Part shown: positions 8,564 through 15,768 of the stretch, one piece after another
Position numbering within the stretch: position 1 is the stretch's first letter
How the letters are laid out: each line of letters starts with the position of its first letter
Assembly (NCBI GenBank): GCA_947447825.1
Contig: CANFLL010000034.1
Span: 1-39,501 of the forward strand
DNA from: Chitinophagaceae bacterium
Lineage (GTDB): Bacteria > Bacteroidota > Bacteroidia > Chitinophagales > Chitinophagaceae
Direction: 5' to 3'
DNA length: 39,501 nt
The notes under the pieces: generated by a model
Seen by the model: only the letters and a program-made list of their open reading frames with translations
Told to the model about the DNA's origin: nothing
Database searches by the model: none
Program-made: the position numbers and the translations under genes

Positions 8564-9127
8564 TCAAATATTAAACATTTTTTTAAGGCTCATCCAGAGT
8601 TTAGTTTTTTCCAATTTTACTGCTTCCGTTGTGCCAATCATCAATGATAAAGAGGGACATAACAAAATTTTTGCATTATTGAAATCCTGAATTTGATAAT
8701 GAGGTACAGTAAACGGAAGGGTTATGTCATTACTAGTTACATCAAACAATAAAATGAATTTAGGTTGCGTTTCTGGCAGTAAAGCAGAATATGAAACAGG
8801 TGTTTTTGTATGGTTAATTATGGCCACATCATCAATAGTTAGTTTGCAAGCACCAAGAATTGTAGTGAGTAATTGCAACCATTCATCTTTAAGATAAACA
8901 GATGTGTCATCTTTCACAGTAATTGAAATTTGTTTTTTGTTACCCCCTAAATACAAAATCTTTACAGGGGGTATGCTAATGTTATTAGTTTTTTCAGTTG
9001 ATTGAATAATAGGATTTATGGTGAGGGAAGCACTTTTTCCTGAAATATTTTCTTGAGTAATTACTAAATTATCCTTAAAAATACTAGGAATTAAGAAATT
9101 CGGTAACTGTATCTTATCTAAACTCAT
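8564..9127 (-). CDS. uncharacterised protein (187 aa), possibly related to DNA polymerase III psi
   Basis: It starts MSLDKIQLPNFLIPSIFKD and has no signal peptide or membrane span. The C-terminal half has the order LTTILGACKLTIDDVAIIN, a variable stretch, then PHYQIQDFNNAKILLCPSL and a final KLEKTKLWMSLKKMF. This order (strand-helix core, a short P-S-L strand segment, terminal helix with L-W) resembles by eye the HolD psi subunit of the clamp loader, whose end reads SPALTDLRANPTARAALWQ in E. coli. The resemblance is weak and may be chance. It is divergent from ilvE with a 68-bp shared upstream region. Confidence 0.7.
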   Translation of the reverse strand: MSLDKIQLPNFLIPSIFKDNLVITQENISGKSASLTINPIIQSTEKTNNISIPPVKILYLGGNKKQISITVKDDTSVYLKDEWLQLLTTILGACKLTIDDVAIINHTKTPVSYSALLPETQPKFILLFDVTSNDITLPFTVPHYQIQDFNNAKILLCPSLSLMIGTTEAVKLEKTKLWMSLKKMFNI

Positions 9128-9195
9128 GGTTATTTTACAATATTAATAGAAATTCTTTCTTTGTTTTTCAGTTTCTTTGCGGTAAATGTAATGAC

Positions 9196-10260
9196 ATGCT
9201 AGAAACTTCAAAAATAAGCGTAACGAAAATAGCACAAAGCAAACTTAAAGATTTAGATTTCAGTAATCTCCCTTTTGGTAAGAACTTTACTGATCACATG
9301 TTGGTAGCTACTTATGCAAATGGTGGCTGGCAAAGCGTTGAAATTAGGCCTTATGAAGCACTTTCTTTGCAACCCTCAATAGTAGCAATTCATTATGGAC
9401 AATCTATTTTCGAAGGAATTAAAGCTTATCGATATGAAAATGGTGATGCTTTAATTTTTCGTCCTTACGATAATTTTAAGCGTTTTAATGTTTCTGCTGA
9501 AAGGATGTGTATGCCAATAGTTCCTGAGAAAATTTTCATTGAAGGAATGAAACAATTGATTGAAATAGATAAGGAATGGATACCCACTGAAGCCGATCAC
9601 TCCCTTTATATTAGACCATTCATGTTTGCCACGGATGAGATAATAGGGGTGAAACCATCAGAGAATTATCTTTTTATTATTATTCTTAGTCCTACAGGTC
9701 CGTATTATGCGGCTCCAATGAAGATTTTGGTTGAGGAAACTTATACACGTGCAGCTCCGGGTGGTGTAGGCTTTGCAAAAAATGCAGGCAACTACGCAGC
9801 AAGTTTGTTAGCAACACAAATTGCCAAACAAAAGGGTTATGACCAAATTTTGTGGACAGATGCTTTTGAGCATAAATGGTTACAAGAAGTAGGAACAATG
9901 AATGTGTTTTTTATCATTGGGAATACTGCGATAACACCATCTTTGGATGAAGGAACTATCTTGGCAGGCGTTACAAGAGATACGGCCATTACTGTTCTTA
10001 ATGAGATGGGATTAACGGTGGAAGAGCGAAAAATTAGCATTGATGAATTGGTTGAAGCTTATGATGCGGGATCACTAAAAGAAGTGTTTGGTACAGGAAC
10101 TGCTGCGACTATTTCATTAATTGAAAAACTAAAATATAAAGAAAAGGTATTGTCATTTAATTTGGATTTACTAACTGTTGCCCCAGAGTTAAAGAGTAGA
10201 TTAGACGATATTAGAACAGGGAAAACAATTGATTCACACGGTTGGATGGTAAGTGTATAA
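9196..10260 (+). CDS. ilvE: branched-chain amino acid aminotransferase
   Basis: A 354-residue PLP enzyme of fold type IV that performs the last step of Leu, Ile and Val synthesis (2-oxo acid plus Glu). Motifs seen: IHYGQSIFEGIKAYR near residue 70, GGVGFAKNAGNYAASL with the expected PLP lysine K195, the WTDAFEHKWLQEVGTMNVFF block and ILAGVTRDTAI, and GTGTAATI near the end. Length fits the eukaryote-like class II BCATs common in Bacteroidota. The ATG at 9196 is chosen because it gives the family N-terminus; an out-of-frame ATG lies 5 nt upstream. A possible promoter -7 box (TTTCTTTG) lies about 20 nt before the start. Confidence 0.95.
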   Translation: MLETSKISVTKIAQSKLKDLDFSNLPFGKNFTDHMLVATYANGGWQSVEIRPYEALSLQPSIVAIHYGQSIFEGIKAYRYENGDALIFRPYDNFKRFNVSAERMCMPIVPEKIFIEGMKQLIEIDKEWIPTEADHSLYIRPFMFATDEIIGVKPSENYLFIIILSPTGPYYAAPMKILVEETYTRAAPGGVGFAKNAGNYAASLLATQIAKQKGYDQILWTDAFEHKWLQEVGTMNVFFIIGNTAITPSLDEGTILAGVTRDTAITVLNEMGLTVEERKISIDELVEAYDAGSLKEVFGTGTAATISLIEKLKYKEKVLSFNLDLLTVAPELKSRLDDIRTGKTIDSHGWMVSV

Positions 10261-10334
10261 CTATTAAAAGTATTAAAGTTATCAACAGTAGTAAGGGTAA
10301 CTTTTAATTTATTTTTAAATTATTAGTTATTTTA

Positions 10335-10366
10335 TTTGGAAGTTCCAATATAGCCCGTTACTTTTG
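10335..10366 (+). promoter_or_regulatory. Bacteroidota-type promoter of rpsL-rpsG
   Basis: TTTG at 10335-10338 and TACTTTTG at 10359-10366, 20 bp apart, match the -33 TTTG and -7 TAnnTTTG boxes of the Bacteroidota housekeeping sigma factor. The -7 box is 28 nt upstream of the rpsL ATG, leaving a short leader. Confidence 0.7.
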
Positions 10367-10394
10367 CCGTCCGAAAAAAAATATAAGGTTAAGG

Positions 10395-10775
10395 ATGCCT
10401 ACAATACAACAATTAGTAAGAAAAGGTCGTGATATTATCAGGGCTAAGAGTAAATCAAGGGCTTTAGACGCATGTCCTCAACGTCGTGGTGTTTGTACAA
10501 GGGTTTATACAACAACCCCTAAGAAACCAAACTCTGCGTTGCGTAAAGTTGCTAAAGTTCGTTTAACGAACAAAATAGAGGTTATTGCATACATACCTGG
10601 AGAAGGTCATAATTTGCAAGAACACTCGATTGTTTTAATCCGTGGTGGTCGTGTTAAGGATTTGCCAGGTGTTCGTTATCACATCGTTCGTGGTAGCTTG
10701 GATACTGCAGGTGTTAAAGACCGTAAAAAGAGTCGTTCTAAATACGGAACTAAAAAGGCAAAAGCAAAAAAATAG
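10395..10775 (+). CDS. rpsL: 30S ribosomal protein S12
   Basis: A 126-residue basic protein of the ribosomal decoding centre. The sequence is the universal S12: [12 protein letters not shown] at the start, then [19 protein letters not shown] (with the lysine where streptomycin-resistance changes usually occur), the [22 protein letters not shown] loop region and the [17 protein letters not shown] block with the basic tail [14 protein letters not shown]. It is followed 28 nt later by rpsG, the conserved str-operon order. Confidence 0.98.
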   Translation: MPTIQQLVRKGRDIIRAKSKSRALDACPQRRGVCTRVYTTTPKKPNSALRKVAKVRLTNKIEVIAYIPGEGHNLQEHSIVLIRGGRVKDLPGVRYHIVRGSLDTAGVKDRKKSRSKYGTKKAKAKK

Positions 10776-10803
10776 TTTAATTAAAAGTTTACAATACTAG
10801 GAC

Positions 10804-11271
10804 ATGCGTAAAGCACAAGCAAAAAAATTGCCTCTTGCACCAGATGGCAGGTTCAATGATAAGTTAGTTACTCGTTTTATCAACAATTTAATGTGGGATG
10901 GTAAAAAAAGTACCGCAATAACCATTTTTTACGACGCCGTTGATAAGGTAAGTAAAATTACCAACGAAGATGGTTATGAAGTTTGGAAGAAAGCACTTTC
11001 TAATATCACTCCAGCTGTAGAAGTAAGAAGCCGTAGAATTGGTGGTTCCACTTTCCAAATTCCCACTGAGGTTCGTGCAGATAGAAAAGTTTCTTTAAGC
11101 ATCAAATGGATGATTCGTTACAGCCGTGAGCGTAATGGTCGTACAATGGCTGATAAATTAGCTAATGAAATAATCGCAGCTAGTAAAGGTGAAGGTGCTT
11201 CTTACAAAAAGAAAGAAGATATTCATCGTATGGCTGAAGCAAACAAAGCATTCTCCCACTTTAAAGTTTAG
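10804..11271 (+). CDS. rpsG: 30S ribosomal protein S7
   Basis: A 155-residue head protein of the small subunit that nucleates assembly on 16S rRNA. It shows the S7 features: basic N-terminus MRKAQAKKLPLAPDGRFND, KLVTRFINNLMWDGKKSTA, the NITPAVEVRSRRIGGSTFQ hairpin region, and the C-terminal helix ending DIHRMAEANKAFSHFKV. In many bacteria fusA follows in the str operon. Here a terminator follows after about 30 nt and the next gene is an unrelated Rrf2 regulator, so the operon stops at rpsG. Confidence 0.98.
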   Translation: MRKAQAKKLPLAPDGRFNDKLVTRFINNLMWDGKKSTAITIFYDAVDKVSKITNEDGYEVWKKALSNITPAVEVRSRRIGGSTFQIPTEVRADRKVSLSIKWMIRYSRERNGRTMADKLANEIIAASKGEGASYKKKEDIHRMAEANKAFSHFKV

Positions 11272-11302
11272 TTTACATTTACTTATATTTCAATATATTA
11301 GA

Positions 11303-11334
11303 AGAGGTTTCCTTCTCGGAAATCTCTTTTTTTA
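11303..11334 (+). terminator. terminator of rpsL-rpsG
   Basis: A 10-bp stem (AGAGGTTTCC at 11303-11312 with GGAAATCTCT at 11318-11327, one wobble pair) and a T run lie about 30 nt after the rpsG stop. Confidence 0.85.
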
Positions 11335-11536
11335 TTTTAATAATCCTGAAAACTCTACACATACGCCATGATTTTTTTTGAGTATGTTTAATGAATATTC
11401 GTCGGCGGATTTATTAGTTTTATAGACAATTAACATTGATTTTTTCTTTTATTTGTGTCCAATCTCTATTTTGTTTATAGAAAATGTATTTATTTGTCCA
11501 CTCATGCTTATTTTGCAAGATTAAAAAAATAGAGTT

Positions 11537-11953
11537 ATGCTTTCAATGAAGACACAATATGCTTTTAAGGCATTAATGTATTTGGCACAAAATGATAATG
11601 GTGAACCAGTACTGATTGCGGAAATTGCGGAAAAGAAAAATATACCCCTTAAATTTTTGGAAAATATTTTGTTAGAGCTGAAGAAGTCTGGGATATTGAA
11701 TAGCAAAAAAGGAAAGGGTGGAGGATACTTTTTTAATCAGCCCCCTTCTGATGTTCGTTTAGCAAAAGTTATCAGATTAATTGAAGGCCCTATTGCATTA
11801 TTGCCTTGTGTTAGTCTTAACTTTTATCAAAAATGTAAAAATTGTGATGAACGAAATTGTGGGCTGAGTGATGTACTAAAGGAAGTAAGAGACGCCACTT
11901 TAAGCATTTTAGAAAGTAAAACGGTAGCAGATATTGCAAATGTTAAATCATAA
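11537..11953 (+). CDS. Rrf2-family transcriptional regulator with cysteine cluster
   Basis: A 138-residue DNA-binding protein. The winged HTH spans about residues 5-85 (KTQYAFKALMYLAQ ... IPLKFLENILLELKKSGIL ... KGKGGGYFFNQPPSDV), then LIEGPIALLPCVS and a Cys-bearing loop with C91, C100, C103 and C108, then the dimerisation helix LKEVRDATLSILESKTVADI. IscR and NsrR of this family bind an Fe-S cluster through three Cys in this loop, so iron-sulfur, redox or NO sensing is likely but not shown. Start could be ATG 11537 or 11546; both precede the family start. The beta-barrel gene follows 28 nt downstream and may be cotranscribed. Confidence 0.88.
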   Translation: MLSMKTQYAFKALMYLAQNDNGEPVLIAEIAEKKNIPLKFLENILLELKKSGILNSKKGKGGGYFFNQPPSDVRLAKVIRLIEGPIALLPCVSLNFYQKCKNCDERNCGLSDVLKEVRDATLSILESKTVADIANVKS

Positions 11954-11981
11954 TTAGTATGTTTGCCAAAACAACTAAGAA

Positions 11982-12749
11982 ATGAAGAAATTATTTACAA
12001 TTCTATTACTAATTCCAATTCTTTCACAATCCCAAAGTTTAATTGGAGGAAATAATATTATAAAAGCTAATCTTACTGCTTATGCTTTAGGGAATTTTGG
12101 ACTGACTTATGAAAGGCATATTGCTCCGCATTTAACACTTTCACTTGGAATCAACAAAATGCCTTCTAGAGGTTTGCCTTTTAAAACTGCCATACAGAAT
12201 AATTTCTCTTCTTCGGTAATTGATTATGAAAATACTACAGTTTCTAACTTGTCCATTACACCTGAATTAAGATTTTATATTTTAGGTGGAATGAGAGGGC
12301 TTTACTTAGCTCCTTATCTAAGATACACATCAATGGATGTAAATATTCCTATTAAGTATTCAAATAAGGCACTCGGATTTGTTGATTTAAATCAAAAAAC
12401 TACTTTCTCTGGTTCAATTACCTCTATGAGTGGAGGATTAATGATTGGGACTCAACACCAGCTTTTCAAAAAAGTAGTTATTGATATATGGATAGTTGGT
12501 GGACATTATGGATCAGCTAGTGGAGAATTGAATGGTGCTTACAAGGCCACAGATTCAAATCCAAATTCTAATGTTTCTGTTATTGAAAGAAGCACCATCA
12601 AAAGCGGTATCGAGTCGCTAAACCCACCACTTGTCACTTTAACTCCAACTGTTACCCAACAAGGTAATCAAGGTAATGCTCAAATAAAAGTTAGTGGTCC
12701 TTGGGCAGGAATTAGAGCTTTGGGTGTAAATGTGGGTATTCGTTTCTAA
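11982..12749 (+). CDS. outer-membrane beta-barrel protein (DUF3575-like)
   Basis: A 255-residue protein with a signal peptide (MKKLFTILLLIPILSQSQS), then alternating beta strands typical of a small barrel: AYALGNFGLTYERHIAPHL, SLGINKMPSRG, LSITPELRFYILGGMRGLY, LAPYLRYTSMDV, VVIDIWIVGGHYGSASGEL, and a last strand ending in aromatic Phe (LGVNVGIRF) as outer-membrane proteins do. The YERHIAPHLTL and YLAPYLRY elements resemble DUF3575-type barrels of Bacteroidota. Function unknown. It lies just behind the Rrf2 regulator, which may control it, and ends at a good terminator. Confidence 0.75.
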   Translation: MKKLFTILLLIPILSQSQSLIGGNNIIKANLTAYALGNFGLTYERHIAPHLTLSLGINKMPSRGLPFKTAIQNNFSSSVIDYENTTVSNLSITPELRFYILGGMRGLYLAPYLRYTSMDVNIPIKYSNKALGFVDLNQKTTFSGSITSMSGGLMIGTQHQLFKKVVIDIWIVGGHYGSASGELNGAYKATDSNPNSNVSVIERSTIKSGIESLNPPLVTLTPTVTQQGNQGNAQIKVSGPWAGIRALGVNVGIRF

Positions 12750-12770
12750 TGTTTTTATTATTTCTTTAAT

Positions 12771-12798
12771 CAAGCCTTAGTTTTCTAAGGCTTTTTTG
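12771..12798 (+). terminator. terminator of the Rrf2/barrel pair
   Basis: A perfect 8-bp stem (AGCCTTAG at 12773-12780, CTAAGGCT at 12785-12792) with a TTTT loop is followed by a T run. Confidence 0.88.
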
Positions 12799-12864
12799 TT
12801 TTTTGTAATTGCTAATCTATTATTATCAACTGTTTCTATTAGTTTAGCACCCAAATTTAGTATT

Positions 12865-13689
12865 ATGGCTCATTCTTTTTTATCTCATTTGTTTGAAAAA
12901 CAATCCTACAATCCTGATAACTTTTTTCTAATTGCTGGACCGTGCGTTGTAGAAAGCGAAGAGATAGTAATGGAGATTGCCGACCGGGTATATGCTATTT
13001 GTAAACGTTTAGAAATTCCTTATGTTTTTAAAGCGAGCTACCGAAAAGCTAACCGAACAAGTGCAAACTCTTTCACAGGTTTGGGCGATGATACTGGATT
13101 AGAACTAATTAAAAAAGTAGGAGATGTGTATTCACTTCCTACCACTTCTGATATTCATGCACATGAAGAAGCTGCAATTGCTGCCCAATATATTGATATA
13201 TTGCAAATACCTGCTTTTTTATGCAGGCAAACAGATTTATTAGTGGCAGCTGCCGAAACTGGTAAAATTGTTAATGTGAAGAAAGGACAATTCTTGAGTG
13301 GTCCTTCCATGAAATTTGCAGTTGAAAAAATACAAAAGGCTGGCAATAACAATATAATGCTTACTGAGCGTGGTAACACTTTTGGATACCAAGATTTGGT
13401 GGTAGATTATCGTAATATTACTTGGATGAAAGAACAAAATGTGCCAGTTATAATGGATTGTACGCACAGTTTGCAACAGCCTAATCAAACCAGTGGCGTT
13501 ACTGGTGGTAATCCACAATTAATTAGTACAATAGCAAAAGCAGCTATTGCAACTGGTGCAGATGGCTTGTTCATTGAAACTCATCCAAACCCAGCACTTG
13601 CAAAAAGTGATGGAGCTAACATGCTGCAATTAGATTTGTTAGAACCGCTATTAGAACAATTATTGAAAATAAGGAGAGCTGTCATTTAA
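12865..13689 (+). CDS. kdsA: 3-deoxy-8-phosphooctulonate (KDO-8-P) synthase, metal-dependent type
   Basis: A 274-residue cytosolic enzyme that condenses PEP with arabinose-5-phosphate in KDO synthesis for lipopolysaccharide. Motifs: NFFLIAGPCVVESEE, VFKASYRKANRTS, DDTGLELIKKVG, TSDIHAHEEA, IPAFLCRQTDLLVAAAETGK, KKGQFLSGPSMKF, LTERGNTFGYQDLVVD, DCTHSLQQPN, FIETHPNPA, SDGANML. The GPC cysteine (C27) together with the His of DCTHS, the Glu of IETHP and the Asp of KSDGAN match the metal ligands of the Aquifex type; the E. coli metal-free type has Asn at the Cys position. The ATG at 12865 is chosen because the open frame upstream runs only to a TTG inside the previous terminator. Confidence 0.95.
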   Translation: MAHSFLSHLFEKQSYNPDNFFLIAGPCVVESEEIVMEIADRVYAICKRLEIPYVFKASYRKANRTSANSFTGLGDDTGLELIKKVGDVYSLPTTSDIHAHEEAAIAAQYIDILQIPAFLCRQTDLLVAAAETGKIVNVKKGQFLSGPSMKFAVEKIQKAGNNNIMLTERGNTFGYQDLVVDYRNITWMKEQNVPVIMDCTHSLQQPNQTSGVTGGNPQLISTIAKAAIATGADGLFIETHPNPALAKSDGANMLQLDLLEPLLEQLLKIRRAVI

Positions 13690-13699
13690 GCTCTCTTTC
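13674..13699. terminator. weak terminator between kdsA and the Crp/Fnr gene
   Basis: GAGAGCT (13674-13680) and AGCTCTC (13689-13695) form a 7-bp stem spanning the kdsA stop, followed by a short T run. It lies between two convergent genes and could serve kdsA. Confidence 0.45.
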
Positions 13700-13733
13700 A
13701 ATTATGGGCAATATTTCTATTGATTGAATTTTG

Positions 13734-14414
13734 TTAGGATAGGTTTATCAACTCTTGTATGTTCTTAATTTTTATGTTTTTACCATCACTTTCAACAATA
13801 TCATTTTCAGACAAATCACTTAAAACCCTGAATACTGTCTCGTAAGTGGTTCCTGCAAAAGAGGCAATGTCTTGTCTTGACAAGTTCATGTTTATGTGTC
13901 CAGATGCGGTTTCCCCAAACTTTTCTTTCAATCTTATTAATGCGCTTGCTACCCTACCTTTCACTGGCATGTGCGCAAGGTTTTGCATATTTTTTTCCGA
14001 TTCCTGTAATTCATCAGCAAAAAACATCATCAATTGAAGCGCATAAGCGTGATTTACGGTTAATGAGGTAATAAAGAAATCTAAATCAATAAAACAAGTA
14101 GTTACGTTTTCAATAGCAGTAGCTGATATTGGATAGTTAGGATTATTGCCCATTCCTCTATGTCCAAAAATATCTCCCTTTTTGGCAAAGCGAAGTATTA
14201 AATCTTTGTCATCTCCCCACTTTTTGTGCACTTTCACAGTTCCAGAATATACAAAATAAATACCCTTAACTTTTTCTCCCTCTGTAAATATTACCTCGCC
14301 TTTTTTGTATTCATACGTTTTTCTGTTTAGGTTTATGGCAGGCAACCATTCTTTTAAACATAATTTGCAGAAAACACAATTTTTTAAATCACAACCCTTT
14401 TTACTTTCCTTCAT
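13734..14414 (-). CDS. Crp/Fnr-family regulator with FNR-like cysteines
   Basis: A 226-residue protein. The N-terminus has C8, C13, C16 and C19 (GCDLKNCVFCKLCLKEW). A cyclic-nucleotide-type beta barrel spans about residues 30-125 (YKKGEVIFTEGEKVKGIYF, SGTVKVHKKW). C107 (ENVTTCFIDLDFF) aligns by eye with E. coli FNR C122. A long dimer helix (QLMMFFADELQESEKNM) leads to the C-terminal HTH (LSRQDIASFAGTTYETVFRVL). FNR uses three N-terminal Cys plus C122 to hold an oxygen-labile [4Fe-4S] cluster, so oxygen or NO sensing is likely. The recognition helix is ExxFR where FNR has ExxSR, so its target may differ. It is convergent with kdsA and monocistronic. Confidence 0.88.
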   Translation of the reverse strand: MKESKKGCDLKNCVFCKLCLKEWLPAINLNRKTYEYKKGEVIFTEGEKVKGIYFVYSGTVKVHKKWGDDKDLILRFAKKGDIFGHRGMGNNPNYPISATAIENVTTCFIDLDFFITSLTVNHAYALQLMMFFADELQESEKNMQNLAHMPVKGRVASALIRLKEKFGETASGHINMNLSRQDIASFAGTTYETVFRVLSDLSENDIVESDGKNIKIKNIQELINLS

Positions 14415-14568
14415 TCACCTTCCTTTTTAAATTAACATTCACGATTTCTTGCAATATAACAAGAAATAAAAATAGGGTAATCACTCAAGTAGCTTTTTTT
14501 GCATTTAGATGTTTTAGTTTATATATGAAGATGTTTGTTTTGCACATCAACTTCTGCTTAAATAAAAC

Positions 14569-14745
14569 GGCAATGAAAACTCCATCCGTTGCCGCTTTCA
14601 CTCACAAAGGGGCAATGAATACCCCATTTGTTGCTCCTTTCGCTCCAAAAGGGGCAATGAATATCTTTTTTGTTGCCCCTTTTGCCCCAAAAAGGGCAAT
14701 GAATACCCCATCTGTTGCTCCTTTTGCATCAAAAAGGGCAAGGTG
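14569..14745. repeat. 42-bp tandem repeat, four units plus a remnant
   Basis: Units begin with GGCAATGAA at 14569, 14611, 14653 and 14695, each exactly 42 bp apart, with a truncated copy from 14737. The period is a multiple of three, so a 73-codon frame stays open (motif MNTPFVAPFAPKGA), but it lacks a convincing translation signal and its codons simply mirror the DNA repeat. Units carry complementary ends: AAAAGGGGCAA (14647-14657) and TTGCCCCTTTT (14673-14683) form an 11-bp perfect stem. Confidence 0.85.
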
Positions 14746-14898
14746 ATGACCTTAAATCTTTTTAATAATTCTTTTTTGATGCCTTGTTTGTTAACTTATT
14801 CTCTATTACTAGCCCTAATTAATCAATTTTATGGTTTACACACTTTAACGAACCTCTTTTTGGTTTACTCTCCTTTAATGACTTGAATAAAAAGAGTG

Positions 14899-14918
14899 AT
14901 TGATTCATTTTAATCAAT
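14899..14918. promoter_or_regulatory. inverted repeat upstream of the GNAT gene
   Basis: ATTGATT and AATCAAT are separated by 6 bp, 53 bp before the GNAT start codon. The half-sites resemble Crp/Fnr TTGAT half-sites, but the gap between TTGAT and ATCAA is 8 bp where FNR sites have 4. It may be a regulator site or a weak hairpin. Confidence 0.3.
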
Positions 14919-14970
14919 TATTGAATGTTATAAAAAAGTTTGTATCTATATTTTTGTTTAAAACATTACC

Positions 14971-15423
14971 ATGAACAAGTATGAAGAAATAGTTGGAGAC
15001 TTTTATATTACCACAGAAAAAAGCAAAATGGATGTTGTTGCCATTCATGATTTTTTGGCAAATCATTCAGGTTGGAGCAATAATATTCCGATTGAAAAAG
15101 TAAAAAAAGCCATTGATAATTCTCTGAATTTTGGACTTTTTCACCTTGATAAACAAATTGGTTTTGCACGGGTTATTTCGGACTATTCCACTATTGCCTA
15201 CTTAGGTGACATTTATGTATTAGAAAACTATCGAGGTAAAGGGTTATCTAAAATGTTAATGGAGACTGTAATAATTCATCCAAATCTGCAAGGATTGCGC
15301 AGGTGGATTTTATTAACCTCCACAGCAGATTGGTTGTATGAAAAATATGGGTTTATGAAATTACCAAAGCCTGAAATATATATGGAACGCCATGATCCTG
15401 ATGTTTACAAGAACGTTAATTGA
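14971..15423 (+). CDS. GNAT-family N-acetyltransferase
   Basis: A 150-residue single-domain acetyl-CoA-dependent acyltransferase. The central beta strand and acetyl-CoA loop are clear: YLGDIYVLENYRGKGLSKMLMETVI, with the R-G-K-G-L motif A. The C-terminal part (LRRWILLTSTADWLYEKYGF) is the usual strand plus the YxxxGF element. The early part (VVAIHDFLANHSGWSNNIP) resembles small GNATs of the YjgM/YhhY-like kind in Bacteroidota. Substrate unknown. It is monocistronic; a TATTTTTG -7-like box lies at 14949-14956. Confidence 0.9.
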   Translation: MNKYEEIVGDFYITTEKSKMDVVAIHDFLANHSGWSNNIPIEKVKKAIDNSLNFGLFHLDKQIGFARVISDYSTIAYLGDIYVLENYRGKGLSKMLMETVIIHPNLQGLRRWILLTSTADWLYEKYGFMKLPKPEIYMERHDPDVYKNVN

Positions 15424-15768
15424 GTACTTTATTTTTAAAATTGTTTTAATCCTTAGCAAATGACTTTGTACTAACTGAATTTTGTTAAAAGAGAAATCCT
15501 GCTTATTGAATCGTTTTAATAGGGATATGGGATATTAGCCAATTGGTGAAATATGTTAAATTCAGTATTTCTATTGAAATATTTATTTTAATATCTAGTT
15601 TTTACATTGACAGCAATCCCTCCCACTTCATTCGCATTTTTTCTATTGCGCCAGATGAGATATTCGGAAAGAAAAGAGCCATTCTGTATTAATTCGGAAC
15701 GTTTCGGAAAGCAATCCACAGCCCTTGACGAGTAATATTGCAGAAATGTTTTAATAAAATAGTTGACC
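15424..15768. other. gene-free stretch before the nutrient-use cluster
   Basis: These 345 bases are AT-rich. I see no coding frame with a credible start, no repeat shared with the rest of the window and no strong hairpin. It presumably carries the promoter of the hydrolase gene at 15769. Confidence 0.5.

Noticed and set aside
8451-8690. 79-codon plus-strand frame between rdgB and the 187-residue gene
   Set aside because: It overlaps the 3' end of the real minus-strand gene and its composition (Phe/Leu/Ile) reflects the AT-rich gap.
12796-12864. Upstream extension of kdsA from a TTG start
   Set aside because: The TTG lies in the T run of the preceding terminator and adds 23 residues not seen in the family; the ATG at 12865 fits.
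14525-14746. A 73-codon frame over the 42-bp repeat
   Set aside because: The frame is open only because the period is a multiple of three; there is no signal peptide or start context, and the conserved feature is complementarity of DNA ends. Kept as a repeat, with the coding option noted.
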